A stretch of DNA of 64,000 nt from Rubrimonas sp036788415 (GTDB lineage Bacteria; Pseudomonadota; Alphaproteobacteria; Rhodobacterales; Rhodobacteraceae). A program made the translations under genes and the position numbers. Shown in pieces: positions 45,044 through 54,759 of the stretch; positions within the stretch are counted from its first letter, which is position 1; every line of letters starts with the position of its first letter. Under the pieces are notes generated by a model. The model had not been told where the DNA came from. It was given only the letters and a program-made list of their open reading frames with translations, and did no database searches. The stretch covers positions 21,097 to 85,096 of the forward strand of contig NZ_DAIQNN010000006.1 of the NCBI RefSeq assembly GCF_036788415.1. The letters run 5' to 3'.

Positions 45044-46399
45044 ATGGGCGCTGCGAAGGAGGCGGAGGTGCGGGGCGTCTATCATCGCGACCTCTATGAC
45101 GCGTCGCAGCCCGTGGCGTCGTGGTGGGAGGCGTCGGCGCCCGCCGGCCCGCCGCGTCCGGCGCTTCAGGGCGATCATGCGACCGACGTGGCCATCGTGG
45201 GCGCGGGCTATGCGGGGCTGTCCTGCGCGCTGAGGCTGGCCGAGCGCGGGATCGGGGCGGTCGCGCTGGATTCGGGGGCGGTGGGCTGGGGGGCGTCGGG
45301 GCGCAATGGCGGCTTCGTCGGGCTCGATTCGGACATGCTGGGCGAGGCGGGGCGGATCGCGCGCTTCGGCGAGGCGGAGGCGCGCGCCTGCGCCGACGCC
45401 TTTCTGCAGGGCGCCGAGCGGCTGGCCACCTTCTGCGCCGCGCGCGGGATCGAGACGCAAGGGCGGGCGGAGACGCTGGTCGCGCCCCACGCCCGCGCCT
45501 TCGCGACCATGAAGGCGGCGGCGGCGGCGCATCGATTCGGCCCGGCGCCGGAAGTCGTGACGGCGGCGGCCTATGGCGAGCAGGGCTTCGACGGGCCGCT
45601 CCAGCATGGCGCGCTGCGCCTGCGCCCCGGCTTCGCGCTGCACCCTTTGGCGCTCGCACGCGCGCTCGCCGAAGCGGCGGAGGCTGCGGGGGCTGGGATA
45701 TTCGAGCGTTCGGAAGTTCTGGCGTGGCGGCGAGAGGGCGCGGCGCATCTGCTGGAGACGGCGCAGGGCGCGCTGCGGGCGCGGCGGGTCGTGCTGGCGA
45801 CCAACGGCTTCACGCCCGACGCGCTGCATCCGGCCTTCGCCGGGCGGACCATCCCGGTGCTGTCGATGATCGGGGTGACGCGACCGCTGACCGAGGAAGA
45901 GCGCGCGGCGCATCGCTGGCGCGAGGACGGGCCGGTCGTGACCGCGCGGCGGATGCTGCACTATTACCGGATGCTCCCGCAGGGGCGGCTCCTGTTCGGG
46001 ATGCGGGGCGATCTGTCGGGGGCGGATGCGACGGGGCCGGCCATGCGCCGGCGGATCGGCGCCGAGATCGCCGCGCTGTTTCCGCTCTGGGCGGGCGTCG
46101 AGATCGAGTTCTTCTGGCGCGGTCCCATCTGCGCGACCGGGGCGCTCCGACCGGGGGTCGGCCGGTTGACCGAGGATGCGAGCGTGCATCACGCCTTCGG
46201 CTGGCACGGCTCCGGCGTGAACGGCGCGCAGGTGGCTGGGCGGCTGCTCGCCGATGTGATCGCCGGCGCGCCCGAGACCGCGATCCCGGCTCCCCTGCGG
46301 GGTCTGCCGCCGCGCATCCCCCTGCCCGGCCTGCGGCGGCTCTGGGTCGGCGCGGCGGTGGCGGGCTTCCGCGCGCTCGACGCGTGGGAGGCCCGCTGA
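45044..46399 (+). CDS. FAD-dependent oxidoreductase, PuuB/DAO family
   Basis: A 451-residue flavoenzyme. The FAD motif VGAGYAGLSCALRLAERG lies near residues 52-69, followed by GWGASGRNGGFV and, toward the C-terminus, GFGWHGSGVNGAQ-like FGWHGSGVNGAQVAG. It resembles gamma-glutamylputrescine oxidase PuuB and related amine oxidases. The divergent potF gene supports a polyamine role, but no puuA, puuC or puuD is present. ATG 45044 is preferred over TTG 45032. Confidence 0.82.
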   Translation: MGAAKEAEVRGVYHRDLYDASQPVASWWEASAPAGPPRPALQGDHATDVAIVGAGYAGLSCALRLAERGIGAVALDSGAVGWGASGRNGGFVGLDSDMLGEAGRIARFGEAEARACADAFLQGAERLATFCAARGIETQGRAETLVAPHARAFATMKAAAAAHRFGPAPEVVTAAAYGEQGFDGPLQHGALRLRPGFALHPLALARALAEAAEAAGAGIFERSEVLAWRREGAAHLLETAQGALRARRVVLATNGFTPDALHPAFAGRTIPVLSMIGVTRPLTEEERAAHRWREDGPVVTARRMLHYYRMLPQGRLLFGMRGDLSGADATGPAMRRRIGAEIAALFPLWAGVEIEFFWRGPICATGALRPGVGRLTEDASVHHAFGWHGSGVNGAQVAGRLLADVIAGAPETAIPAPLRGLPPRIPLPGLRRLWVGAAVAGFRALDAWEAR

Positions 46400-46402
46400 G
46401 CG

Positions 46403-48580
<2,178 letters not shown>

Positions 48581-48732
48581 GCGGCTGCTCCGTGCAAGTC
48601 GGGGATGAGTCGGCCCCGAGTATCGCGCAATCACGGCGGCGCTGCGACGGGTTTGCGACAGCGGCGCGGGTCGGCGCAGGACTCCGATAAGCGACCAGGC
48701 CGCCCAGCCCGGCGCGGCGAGCAGGCGCAGGA

Positions 48733-49413
48733 TCACCCGAGCAGCTCGCCCGCGAGCTTCACGGTGATCGCGCGCTTCTCGGCGAGCGAGGCCGCGTCGA
48801 GCGCCGCGACGACCGCTGCGCCCGCGGCGAAGGAGCGCTCGATGCGGCGCGCGAGATAGGCGGGAAGCCCATCCTGAAAGGCGAGGCGTCGGTCGGCGAG
48901 CTGCTTGGCGATCACGGCTTCGAGCAGCGCGTCGTCCGGCGGGTCAAGCCGCGCGAGCGGCGCCGCCGCGAGGCGCGAGCGCAGGTCGGGCAGCGCGCAG
49001 GGCCAGCGCGCGGGCGCGTCGCGCCCCGTGAGCAAGAGGGCGGCGCCCTCGGCTGCCGCGAAGTTCATCAGATGGAAGAGCGCCGTCTCGGCGGCGGCGG
49101 GGTCGGGCGCGTCGGACAGGCGGTCGGCGTCCTCCACGACGCACGCTCCGGCGGCGAGCAAAGCGGGCGCATCCGTCTCCGCCAGCGCCGCGGCGGCGAG
49201 GATGGTCGCGCCGGTCTCGCCGGCGAATACATGGGCGAGGTGGGTCTTGCCGGCGCCCTCCGGTCCGACGAGGGCCAGCCGCCCCCCCGGCCAGCCCCGC
49301 CAGCCCTCCACAAGGCGCAGCGCTGCGGCGTTCGGCGGGCCTTCGACGAACTCTGCCCGGCCCATCCCCCGGCGACGGGGAAAAAGCAGGTCGAGCGGCG
49401 CCTGCGCCGACAT
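48733..49413 (-). CDS. hda: DnaA-related regulatory protein Hda/HdaA
   Basis: A 226-residue AAA+ protein. P-loop GPEGAGKTHLA is near residues 50-60, Walker B is CVVEDADRL, and sensor-like LLLTGRDAPARW and DLRSRLAAAPLARL follow. In alphaproteobacteria HdaA stimulates ATP hydrolysis by DnaA and limits re-initiation. The N-terminus QAPLDLLFPRRR carries a clamp-binding-like QxxLxLF motif, as expected for contact with DnaN. It overlaps the upstream gene (TGATG). Confidence 0.88.
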   Translation of the reverse strand: MSAQAPLDLLFPRRRGMGRAEFVEGPPNAAALRLVEGWRGWPGGRLALVGPEGAGKTHLAHVFAGETGATILAAAALAETDAPALLAAGACVVEDADRLSDAPDPAAAETALFHLMNFAAAEGAALLLTGRDAPARWPCALPDLRSRLAAAPLARLDPPDDALLEAVIAKQLADRRLAFQDGLPAYLARRIERSFAAGAAVVAALDAASLAEKRAITVKLAGELLG

Positions 49414-50528
49414 CACTCGGAGGCGGCGCGCTCGGCGTCGCGCTCATGGTCAGGGTCGTCGGGGAGCAATTGCTCGCCGCCGGTGTAAAGTCGCCCGGCC
49501 TTGTACTGCTCCAGCCCGAAGCGCACGAAGACGCCGATGGCCGCGGCGGCGGGCACCGCGATCAGCAGCCCCGTGAAGCCCATCGCAGCGCCGAAAGCCG
49601 AGAGCGCGAACATCAGCCAGACCGGGTGCAGCCCGACGCTGCTCCCCACCAGCTTCGGCGTCAGATAATTGCCCTCCACCGCTTGCCCGACGAGGAACAC
49701 GGCGGCGACGGCGAGGATCCAGACCGGCTCGTTCCAGAACTGCAACACGGCGAGCCCGATGGAGATGGCGCCGCCGAGCAGCGAGCCGACGAAGGGAATG
49801 AAGCTGATCAGCCCGGCGAAGAGCCCCACCACCAGCCCGAAATTCAGACCGAGGATCGCCAGCGCCGTCGCGTAGAATGCGCCGAGGATCAGGCAGACGG
49901 TGAACTGGCCGCGCACGAAGCCCGCCAGCACGCGGTCGATGTCTGAGGCGATGCGGCGGATCACTGGCGCGTGGCGGCGCGGCAGCCAGTGGTCGATCTC
50001 GTCGATCATGCGGTCCCAGTCGAGCAGCAGGTAGAAGGCCACGACCGGGGTGATGACTGCGAGCGCGATAAAGTCGATCAGCGCCAGCCCGCCCGTCCAC
50101 GCGCGCTCGAGCAGCGCGACGGAGAATTCCTGAAGGCGCTGTTCGAACTGGTCGAAAGCCTTGGCGAGCACCCCGCCCTCGCCGAAGGCGTCGGGCGCGT
50201 GCTGGGCGCCCATGCGCTCGATGAAGTCCTGCGCCGTGGCGACGTAGCCCGGCGCGGCGCGGACGAACTGGTTGATCTGGTCGAGCAGCAGCGGCACCAG
50301 CACCACCATCGCCGAGACGGCGGCGGCGCCGGCGAGCGCGGAGATCACCGCCGTCGCCGCAACTCGGCTCAGGCCGAGCCGCTCCAGCCGGTCGGCCAGC
50401 GGATCGAGGAAATAGGCGATCGCCATGCCGGCGAGAAAAGGCGTGATCGCGCTGGAGAACGCCCAAAGGAAGACGATCAGCGCGAGAAGCGCCAAACCCC
50501 ACCACCGCGCCTGTTCGCCAAGCGTCAT
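49413..50528 (-). CDS. AI-2E/PerM-family membrane protein
   Basis: A 371-residue polytopic protein with about seven or eight transmembrane segments. Family features are AITPFLAGMAIAYFLDPLADRLERLG near the N-terminus, PVVAFYLLLDWDRM and LISFIPFVGSLLGG, followed by EGNYLTPKLVGSSVGLHPVWLMFAL. Members have been linked to autoinducer or ion/proton efflux; the substrate is unknown. A strong inverted repeat lies directly before its start. It lies upstream of hda in a two-gene unit often seen in alphaproteobacteria. Confidence 0.88.
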   Translation of the reverse strand: MTLGEQARWWGLALLALIVFLWAFSSAITPFLAGMAIAYFLDPLADRLERLGLSRVAATAVISALAGAAAVSAMVVLVPLLLDQINQFVRAAPGYVATAQDFIERMGAQHAPDAFGEGGVLAKAFDQFEQRLQEFSVALLERAWTGGLALIDFIALAVITPVVAFYLLLDWDRMIDEIDHWLPRRHAPVIRRIASDIDRVLAGFVRGQFTVCLILGAFYATALAILGLNFGLVVGLFAGLISFIPFVGSLLGGAISIGLAVLQFWNEPVWILAVAAVFLVGQAVEGNYLTPKLVGSSVGLHPVWLMFALSAFGAAMGFTGLLIAVPAAAAIGVFVRFGLEQYKAGRLYTGGEQLLPDDPDHERDAERAASE

Positions 50529-50547
50529 CGCGCGCCGCCCCTGCCCC

Positions 50548-50569
50548 GCCGCGACGTCAAAGTCGCGGC
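50548..50569. repeat. Strong inverted repeat between hemH and the PerM-type gene
   Basis: GCCGCGAC (50548-50555), six bases, GTCGCGGC (50562-50569). Outer TGCCC and GGGCA segments can extend the stem with a gap. On the minus strand no T-run follows, so a classical terminator is unlikely. The hairpin would sit about 20 bases before the PerM-type start codon. Confidence 0.5.
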
Positions 50570-50610
50570 AGCGCGGGCACAGGTCAAGCCGGCGTCGGCG
50601 AAAACGGCGC

Positions 50611-51690
50611 TCAGGCCGGGACCCAGCCGGCCATCTCGGTGCGCAGGATGGCGACCATCATCTCGATATGGGCGGGATCGTCGTTGAGACAGGGGATGTA
50701 GGTGAAGCTCTCGCCGCCGGCCTCCTCGAAGCTCTCCTTGATCTCCTCGTTGATCTCTTCGAGCGTCTCGACGCAGTCGGCGGAGAAGGCGGGCGCCATG
50801 ATCGCGATGTTCTTCTTGCCGACCTCGGCGAGGCGCGCAACTTCCTCGACTGTGTAAGGCTGGAGCCATTCCTCCGGGCCGAAGCGGCTCTGGAAGGTCA
50901 GCACCACCTCCTCCTTGGCGAAGCCGAGCCGCTCGCGCATCAGCCGCGAGGTCTTGGCGCAAAGGCAGTGATAGGGATCGCCCTCCTTGAGGTAGCGCAT
51001 AGGCAGGCCGTGATAGGAGGTCACCAGCGCGTCGGGCCGATGGTCGAGCTTGGCGTAGGCCTTCTCGACCGACCGGGCGAGCGCCTCGATGTAGAGCGGG
51101 TGGTCGGCGTAATGCGGCACCGTGCGGATCGCCGGCTGCCAGTTCATCTTCATCAGCGTGCGGAAGGCGTGGTCGTTGGCCGTCGCCGTGGTCGGCGCCG
51201 AATATTGCGGGTAGAGCGGGAAGAAGACGATCCGCTCGCAGCCCTCGTCCTTGAGCCGGCGGATCGCGGCGTCGGTCGAAGGGTTGCCGTAGCGCATGCA
51301 GAAATCGACCAGCACCTGATCGCCATAGAGCTTCGCGAGTTCGGTGCGCACGCTTTCCGTCTGATTGCGGGTGATGGTGAGCAGCGGGCTCTCGTTCAGC
51401 TCCTCGTTCCAGATGCCGCGATAGGCCTCGCCCGAGGAGAAGGGGCGCTTGGACAGGATGATGAGCTGCAAGAGCGGCTGCCAGAGCCAGGACGGGTAGT
51501 CGATCACGCGCTTGTCGGAGAGGAATTCGCCGAGATAGCGGCGCATCGACCAGTAGTCGGTGGCGTCGGGCGTGCCGAGATTGACCAGCAGCACGCCGAT
51601 CTTCGCGGGCGCGACAGGCGGATGATCGGCGGGGGCATAGGTCAGGCGTCCCATGCCGGGCGCGTCCCGCCGGTTCTGCATGTCGAGCAT
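50611..51690 (-). CDS. hemH: Ferrochelatase
   Basis: A 359-residue enzyme inserting Fe2+ into protoporphyrin IX. Characteristic parts are GVLLVNLGTPDATDYWSMRRYL, the SYHGLPMRY motif with the catalytic histidine, YHCLCAKTS and FQSRFGPEEWLQPYT; the conserved glutamates near APAFSADCVETLEE are present. The start ATG 51690 is the longest conserved one; a later ATG is possible at 51681. A minus-strand promoter-like pair TTGAAC and TATCTA lies upstream. Confidence 0.95.
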   Translation of the reverse strand: MLDMQNRRDAPGMGRLTYAPADHPPVAPAKIGVLLVNLGTPDATDYWSMRRYLGEFLSDKRVIDYPSWLWQPLLQLIILSKRPFSSGEAYRGIWNEELNESPLLTITRNQTESVRTELAKLYGDQVLVDFCMRYGNPSTDAAIRRLKDEGCERIVFFPLYPQYSAPTTATANDHAFRTLMKMNWQPAIRTVPHYADHPLYIEALARSVEKAYAKLDHRPDALVTSYHGLPMRYLKEGDPYHCLCAKTSRLMRERLGFAKEEVVLTFQSRFGPEEWLQPYTVEEVARLAEVGKKNIAIMAPAFSADCVETLEEINEEIKESFEEAGGESFTYIPCLNDDPAHIEMMVAILRTEMAGWVPA

Positions 51691-51723
51691 CGATCATCTC
51701 CCGCCCTTTTCAATCTGGTGCGG

Positions 51724-51751
51724 TAGATAGCCGCTATGGCCGGTCGTTCAA
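51724..51751 (-). promoter_or_regulatory. Candidate hemH promoter
   Basis: On the minus strand TTGAAC (51751-51746) and TATCTA (51729-51724) are spaced 16 bases, about 35 bases before the hemH ATG. The -35 box is good and the -10 box only fair. Confidence 0.35.
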
Positions 51752-51834
51752 ACCCATAGTCGAGCGGAAAATACGGGAAATCGCGGGAAACCGCTGCGAG
51801 ACGCGCCGCGCGCGACAAGGCCGCGCCGCCCCGC

Positions 51835-51863
51835 TTGCGCAGCGCCCGCGCCCCGGCTATAGA
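51835..51863 (+). promoter_or_regulatory. Promoter of tRNA-Pro
   Basis: TTGCGC (51835-51840) and TATAGA (51858-51863) with a 17-base spacer; transcription would start around 51870, a few bases before the tRNA. Position and quality make this a likely sigma-70 promoter. Confidence 0.65.
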
Positions 51864-51876
51864 CCCGCTCACGGTT

Positions 51877-51953
51877 CGGAGTGTAGCTCAGCCTGGTAGA
51901 GCACTGTCTTCGGGAGGCAGGGGCCGGAGGTTCGAATCCTCTCACTCCGACCA
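51877..51953 (+). tRNA. tRNA-Pro, anticodon CGG
   Basis: A 77-base tRNA with encoded CCA. The acceptor CGGAGTG pairs with CACTCCG, including the C1-G72 pair typical of bacterial proline tRNA. The anticodon stem-loop CTGTC-TTCGGGA-GGCAG gives CGG, and the T-arm has TTCGAAT. It has its own promoter and stands alone between hemH (divergent) and rplQ (convergent). Confidence 0.96.
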
Positions 51954-51961
51954 GTTTCGCA

Positions 51962-51998
51962 ACGCGACCTGCAAATGCGAAAAGTCGCAGCGTCGCGT
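51962..51998 (+). terminator. Long hairpin just after tRNA-Pro
   Basis: ACGCGAC-CTGC pairs with GCAG-(C)-GTCGCGT, an 11-pair stem with one bulge, starting nine bases after the tRNA CCA. There is no T-run directly after it; the nearest (six T) is at 52021-52026. It may end the tRNA transcript with help of a factor, or guide 3' processing. Confidence 0.4.
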
Positions 51999-52052
51999 CG
52001 GCGAAGCGGTGGTCTGCATATTTTTTGGCGAGTTCGAGACAGAGACTGCGCG

Positions 52053-52084
52053 GAAAAATACCGCGCGCCGCCGACGCCGCGCGC
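52053..52084 (-). terminator. Terminator downstream of rplQ
   Basis: On the minus strand GCGCGC arms (52084-52079 and 52068-52063) enclose ten bases and are followed within a few bases by TATTTTT (52060-52054). This lies 55-85 bases after the rplQ stop and fits an intrinsic terminator ending the alpha operon. Confidence 0.55.
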
Positions 52085-52138
52085 AGCCTGGGTTCGGGGG
52101 CGGGGCGAGGCGGCCCGTCAGACCGCCTCCGCCCAGCG

Positions 52139-52561
52139 TCATTCGTCGGCAGCGGCCTCTTCGGCGGCGACGCGGGCGCGGTCGCCGGCGCCCTTGGCCG
52201 AAGGATCGCGGTCGACCAGTTCGACGAACGCCATCGGCGCCATGTCGCCATAGCGGAAGCCAGCCTTCAGCACGCGGCTGTAGCCGCCAGGGCGCTCGGC
52301 GTAGCGCGGCCCGAGCGTGTCGAAGAGCTTGCGCACCGCCGGCTCCTGCTTGATCTGCGCAAGGCACAGCCGGCGCGCATGCAGATCGCCGCGCTTGCCG
52401 AGCGTGATCAGCTTCTCGACATAGGGACGCAACTCCTTCGCCTTGGGCAGCGTCGTCTTGATCTGCTCGTGCTCGATCAGGCTGCACGCCATGTTGGCGA
52501 GCATCGCCTGACGGTGGGTGTGAGTGCGGTTGAGCTTGCGATGCCCCGAACCGTGACGCAT
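52139..52561 (-). CDS. rplQ: 50S ribosomal protein L17
   Basis: A 140-residue bL17. The start MRHGSGHRKLNRTHTHRQAM and the segments LIEHEQIKTTLPKAKELRP and GGYSRVLKAGFRYGDMAPMA are diagnostic. A short acidic tail rich in Ala and Glu follows, as in other alphaproteobacteria. Last gene of the alpha operon, 109 bases after rpoA, with a strong GC palindrome in between. Confidence 0.97.
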   Translation of the reverse strand: MRHGSGHRKLNRTHTHRQAMLANMACSLIEHEQIKTTLPKAKELRPYVEKLITLGKRGDLHARRLCLAQIKQEPAVRKLFDTLGPRYAERPGGYSRVLKAGFRYGDMAPMAFVELVDRDPSAKGAGDRARVAAEEAAADE

Positions 52562-52643
52562 GGGAGGACTCCTTGATTTTGCTTTGTCCGGCCGGCCTTC
52601 ACGTGGGCGCGGCCTCCTTGGGGCGGGATGCCCGGGCGGTCAG

Positions 52644-52663
52644 GGGGGCGGCGCGCCGCCCCC
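52644..52663. repeat. Perfect 20-base GC palindrome between rpoA and rplQ
   Basis: GGGGGCGGCG followed directly by CGCCGCCCCC. In RNA it would form a stem of about eight pairs with a four-base loop, beginning seven bases after the rpoA stop; with one bulge the stem gains two more pairs. No T-run follows on the minus strand. It could pause or end transcription in part, or protect the rpoA message 3' end. Confidence 0.6.
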
Positions 52664-52670
52664 TGCAACG

Positions 52671-53687
52671 TTAGAAACTGTCCTCGAACTTCTTGGCGAG
52701 ATCGTCGATGTTCTCGGGCGGCCAGTCGGGCACGTCCATGCCCAGATGCAGCCCCATCGCCGTCAGCACTTCCTTGATCTCGTTGAGGGACTTGCGCCCG
52801 AAATTCGGCGTGCGCAGCATCTCGGCTTCGGTCTTCTGGATCAGGTCGCCGATATAGACGATGTTGTCGTTCTTGAGGCAGTTGGCGGAGCGCACCGAAA
52901 GCTCCAGCTCGTCCACCTTCTTGAGCAGCACCGGGTTGAATTCGAGATCCTCGGCGCTGTCGGCGCGGCCCGCCTCCTGCGGCTCCTCGAAATTGATGAA
53001 GGTCTGGAGCTGATCCTGCAGGATTCGCGCCGCATAGGCCAGCGCGTCCTCGGGCGTCAGCGCGCCGTTGGTCTCGACCGTCATGGTCAGCTTGTCGTAG
53101 TCGAGCACCTGGCCCTCGCGGGTCGGCTCGACCTTGTAGCTGACCTTCTTGACCGGCGAGAACAGGCTGTCCACGGGGATCAGCCCGATCGGCGCGTCCT
53201 CCGGGCGGTTCTTGTCCGCCGAGACGTAGCCCTTCCCGATGTCGACCGTCAGCTCCATGTGCACCGAGCCCTCGGCGTCGAGATGGCAGATGACGTGGTC
53301 GGGGTTGAGGACTTCGATGCCGTTGGTCTCGACGATGTCGCCGGCGGTGAGGACCTTGGGGCCCTTGCCGCGCAGAGTGAGGCGCTTGGGGCCGTCGACC
53401 TCCATCTTGAGCGCGACGCCCTTGATGTTGAGGACGATGTCGGTCACGTCCTCGCGCACGCCCGGCACCGAGGAGAATTCGTGCAGCACGCCGTCGATCT
53501 GGATCGACGTCACCGCGGCGCCCTGAAGCGAGCTCAACAGCACGCGGCGCAGCGCGTTGCCGAGCGTGAGGCCGAAGCCCCGCTCGAGCGGCTCCGCGAC
53601 CGCCGTCGCCTTGCGGCGCGGGTCCGCCCCCAGGGCGACGTCAAGGCCTTGCGGCTTGATCAGGGTGGCCCAGTTCTTGTGGATCAT
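52671..53687 (-). CDS. rpoA: DNA-directed RNA polymerase subunit alpha
   Basis: A 338-residue alpha subunit. The N-terminal assembly domain shows NWATLIKPQGL, GFGLTLGNALRRVLLSSLQGAA and the later GKGYV. The C-terminal domain has ELELSVRSANCLKNDNIVYIGDL and NFGRKSLNEIKEVL, which bind UP elements and activators. The start ATG 53687 follows GGAGGAG by six bases. Sits between rpsK and rplQ as in other bacteria. Confidence 0.98.
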   Translation of the reverse strand: MIHKNWATLIKPQGLDVALGADPRRKATAVAEPLERGFGLTLGNALRRVLLSSLQGAAVTSIQIDGVLHEFSSVPGVREDVTDIVLNIKGVALKMEVDGPKRLTLRGKGPKVLTAGDIVETNGIEVLNPDHVICHLDAEGSVHMELTVDIGKGYVSADKNRPEDAPIGLIPVDSLFSPVKKVSYKVEPTREGQVLDYDKLTMTVETNGALTPEDALAYAARILQDQLQTFINFEEPQEAGRADSAEDLEFNPVLLKKVDELELSVRSANCLKNDNIVYIGDLIQKTEAEMLRTPNFGRKSLNEIKEVLTAMGLHLGMDVPDWPPENIDDLAKKFEDSF

Positions 53688-53756
53688 TCTGCTCTCCTCC
53701 ATGCGCGCGCGCCGTGCCGATCCGGGGCCGGGCGCTTCCCGAGGATGCGTCACGAC

Positions 53757-53782
53757 AAAGGCCCGCTCTGGCCGAGCGGGCC
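53757..53782 (-). terminator. Hairpin with short T-run between rpsK and rpoA
   Basis: GGCCCGCTC (53760-53768) and GAGCGGGCC (53774-53782) form a perfect nine-pair stem with a five-base loop. On the minus strand the stem is followed by TTTG. Outer CGAC/GTCG bases can extend it. It looks like a weak intrinsic terminator or attenuator inside the alpha operon, upstream of the rpoA ribosome binding site. Confidence 0.55.
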
Positions 53783-53807
53783 CGTCGACGACGCGGTGGG
53801 TCGTTCG

Positions 53808-54197
53808 TCAGACGCGGCGGCGCTTCGGCGGGCGGCACCCGTTATGCGCAATCGGCGTCACGTCCTTGATCTGGGTGATGGTGAAGCCGGTCGCCTGGAG
53901 CGCGCGCAGCGCGGATTCGCGCCCGCCGCCCGGCCCCTGCACCAGCACTTCGAGCGTGCGCACGCCGTGCTCCTGCGCCTTCTTGCCGGCGTCCTCGGCG
54001 GCGACCTGTGCGGCGTAGGGCGTCGACTTGCGGCTGCCCTTGAAGCCGAGCGCGCCGGCCGAAGACCAGCTGATCGCATTGCCCTGCGCGTCGGTGATGG
54101 TGATCATCGTGTTGTTGAACGACGAATTCACATGCGCCACGCCGGCGGTGATGTTCTTGCGCTCTTTCTTCTTGGTGCGGACCTTCTCGCGCGCCAT
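53808..54197 (-). CDS. rpsK: 30S ribosomal protein S11
   Basis: A 129-residue uS11: KKKERKNITAGVAHVNSSFNN at the start (first part), then ISWSSAGALGFKGSRKSTPYAA, VLVQGPGGGRESALRAL and DVTPIAHNGCRPPKRRRV at the end. It follows rpsM by 12 bases and precedes rpoA by 120 bases that hold a strong hairpin. Confidence 0.98.
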   Translation of the reverse strand: MAREKVRTKKKERKNITAGVAHVNSSFNNTMITITDAQGNAISWSSAGALGFKGSRKSTPYAAQVAAEDAGKKAQEHGVRTLEVLVQGPGGGRESALRALQATGFTITQIKDVTPIAHNGCRPPKRRRV

Positions 54198-54209
54198 CGT
54201 CCTGTCCCC

Positions 54210-54578
54210 TTACTTCTTCTTGCCGGCGATGGGCTTCGCGGGCCCTTTGCGCGTGCGGGCGTTGGTGTGGGTGCGCTGACCGCGCACCGGAAGACCGCGA
54301 CGATGACGCAGGCCGCGATAGCAGCCCAGATCCATCAGCCGCTTGATGTTGACCGCCACTTCGCGGCGCAGATCGCCCTCGACTGTCAGATTGGCGTCGA
54401 TGTGCTCGCGGATGCGCAGCACGTCGGCGTCGCTGAGTTCGTTGACGCGGCGCGATCCCTCCACCCCGGTCGACGCGCAGATCTCGCGCGCGACCGAAGG
54501 GCCGATGCCGTGGATATAGGTCAGGGCCACCTGAACCTGCTTGCTCGTCGGAATGTTCACGCCCGCAATGCGCGCCAC
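54210..54578 (-). CDS. rpsM: 30S ribosomal protein S13
   Basis: A 122-residue uS13 with the canonical start MARIAGVNIP. That start uses GTG at 54578, with GGAG placed seven bases upstream. The ATG two codons earlier (54584) sits almost on top of the same ribosome binding site, so I reject it. Other hallmarks are ALTYIHGIG, GLRHRRGLPVRGQRT and the basic tail KPIAGKKK. First gene after the alpha-operon promoter. Confidence 0.97.
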   Translation of the reverse strand: MARIAGVNIPTSKQVQVALTYIHGIGPSVAREICASTGVEGSRRVNELSDADVLRIREHIDANLTVEGDLRREVAVNIKRLMDLGCYRGLRHRRGLPVRGQRTHTNARTRKGPAKPIAGKKK

Positions 54579-54687
54579 TGTCATTCTCCGTCCGTCTCGG
54601 GCCCCACCCTCGGGGCGCATTCCATTTCGTCGCGCCGTGCCGCTGGGCCGCAGCGCTCCACTCCGCAGCGCCGCGCCGGCGCCGACT

Positions 54688-54734
54688 CGCTCCCGAGGGA
54701 GCGCGCACTATAGGCGCGGGTCCACCCGCGTCAA
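54688..54734 (-). promoter_or_regulatory. Alpha-operon promoter between adk and rpsM, with two perfect palindromes
   Basis: On the minus strand TTGACG (54734-54729), a 16-base spacer and TATAGT (54712-54707) form a strong sigma-70-type promoter for rpsM-rpsK-rpoA-rplQ. The spacer and the edge of the -35 box consist of a perfect palindrome, CGCGGGT-CC-ACCCGCG (54715-54730, plus-strand reading). A second, CGCTCCC-GA-GGGAGCG (54688-54703), covers the expected start of the RNA. Both have seven-base arms and a two-base centre. The first could be an operator; the second could fold in the leader. Confidence 0.7.
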
Positions 54735-54759
54735 GACGCCGCCGCGCCGAGATCGCGCC

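Noticed and set aside
54579..54620. Longer start for rpsM (ATG 54584 or earlier)
   Set aside because: GTG 54578 gives the canonical MARIAGVNIP and has correct spacing to GGAG; ATG 54584 lies too close to the same site.
52560..54713. 717-codon open frame on the plus strand opposite rplQ, rpoA, rpsK and rpsM
   Set aside because: It crosses four well-conserved genes and their gaps, so it can only be a shadow of high GC content.
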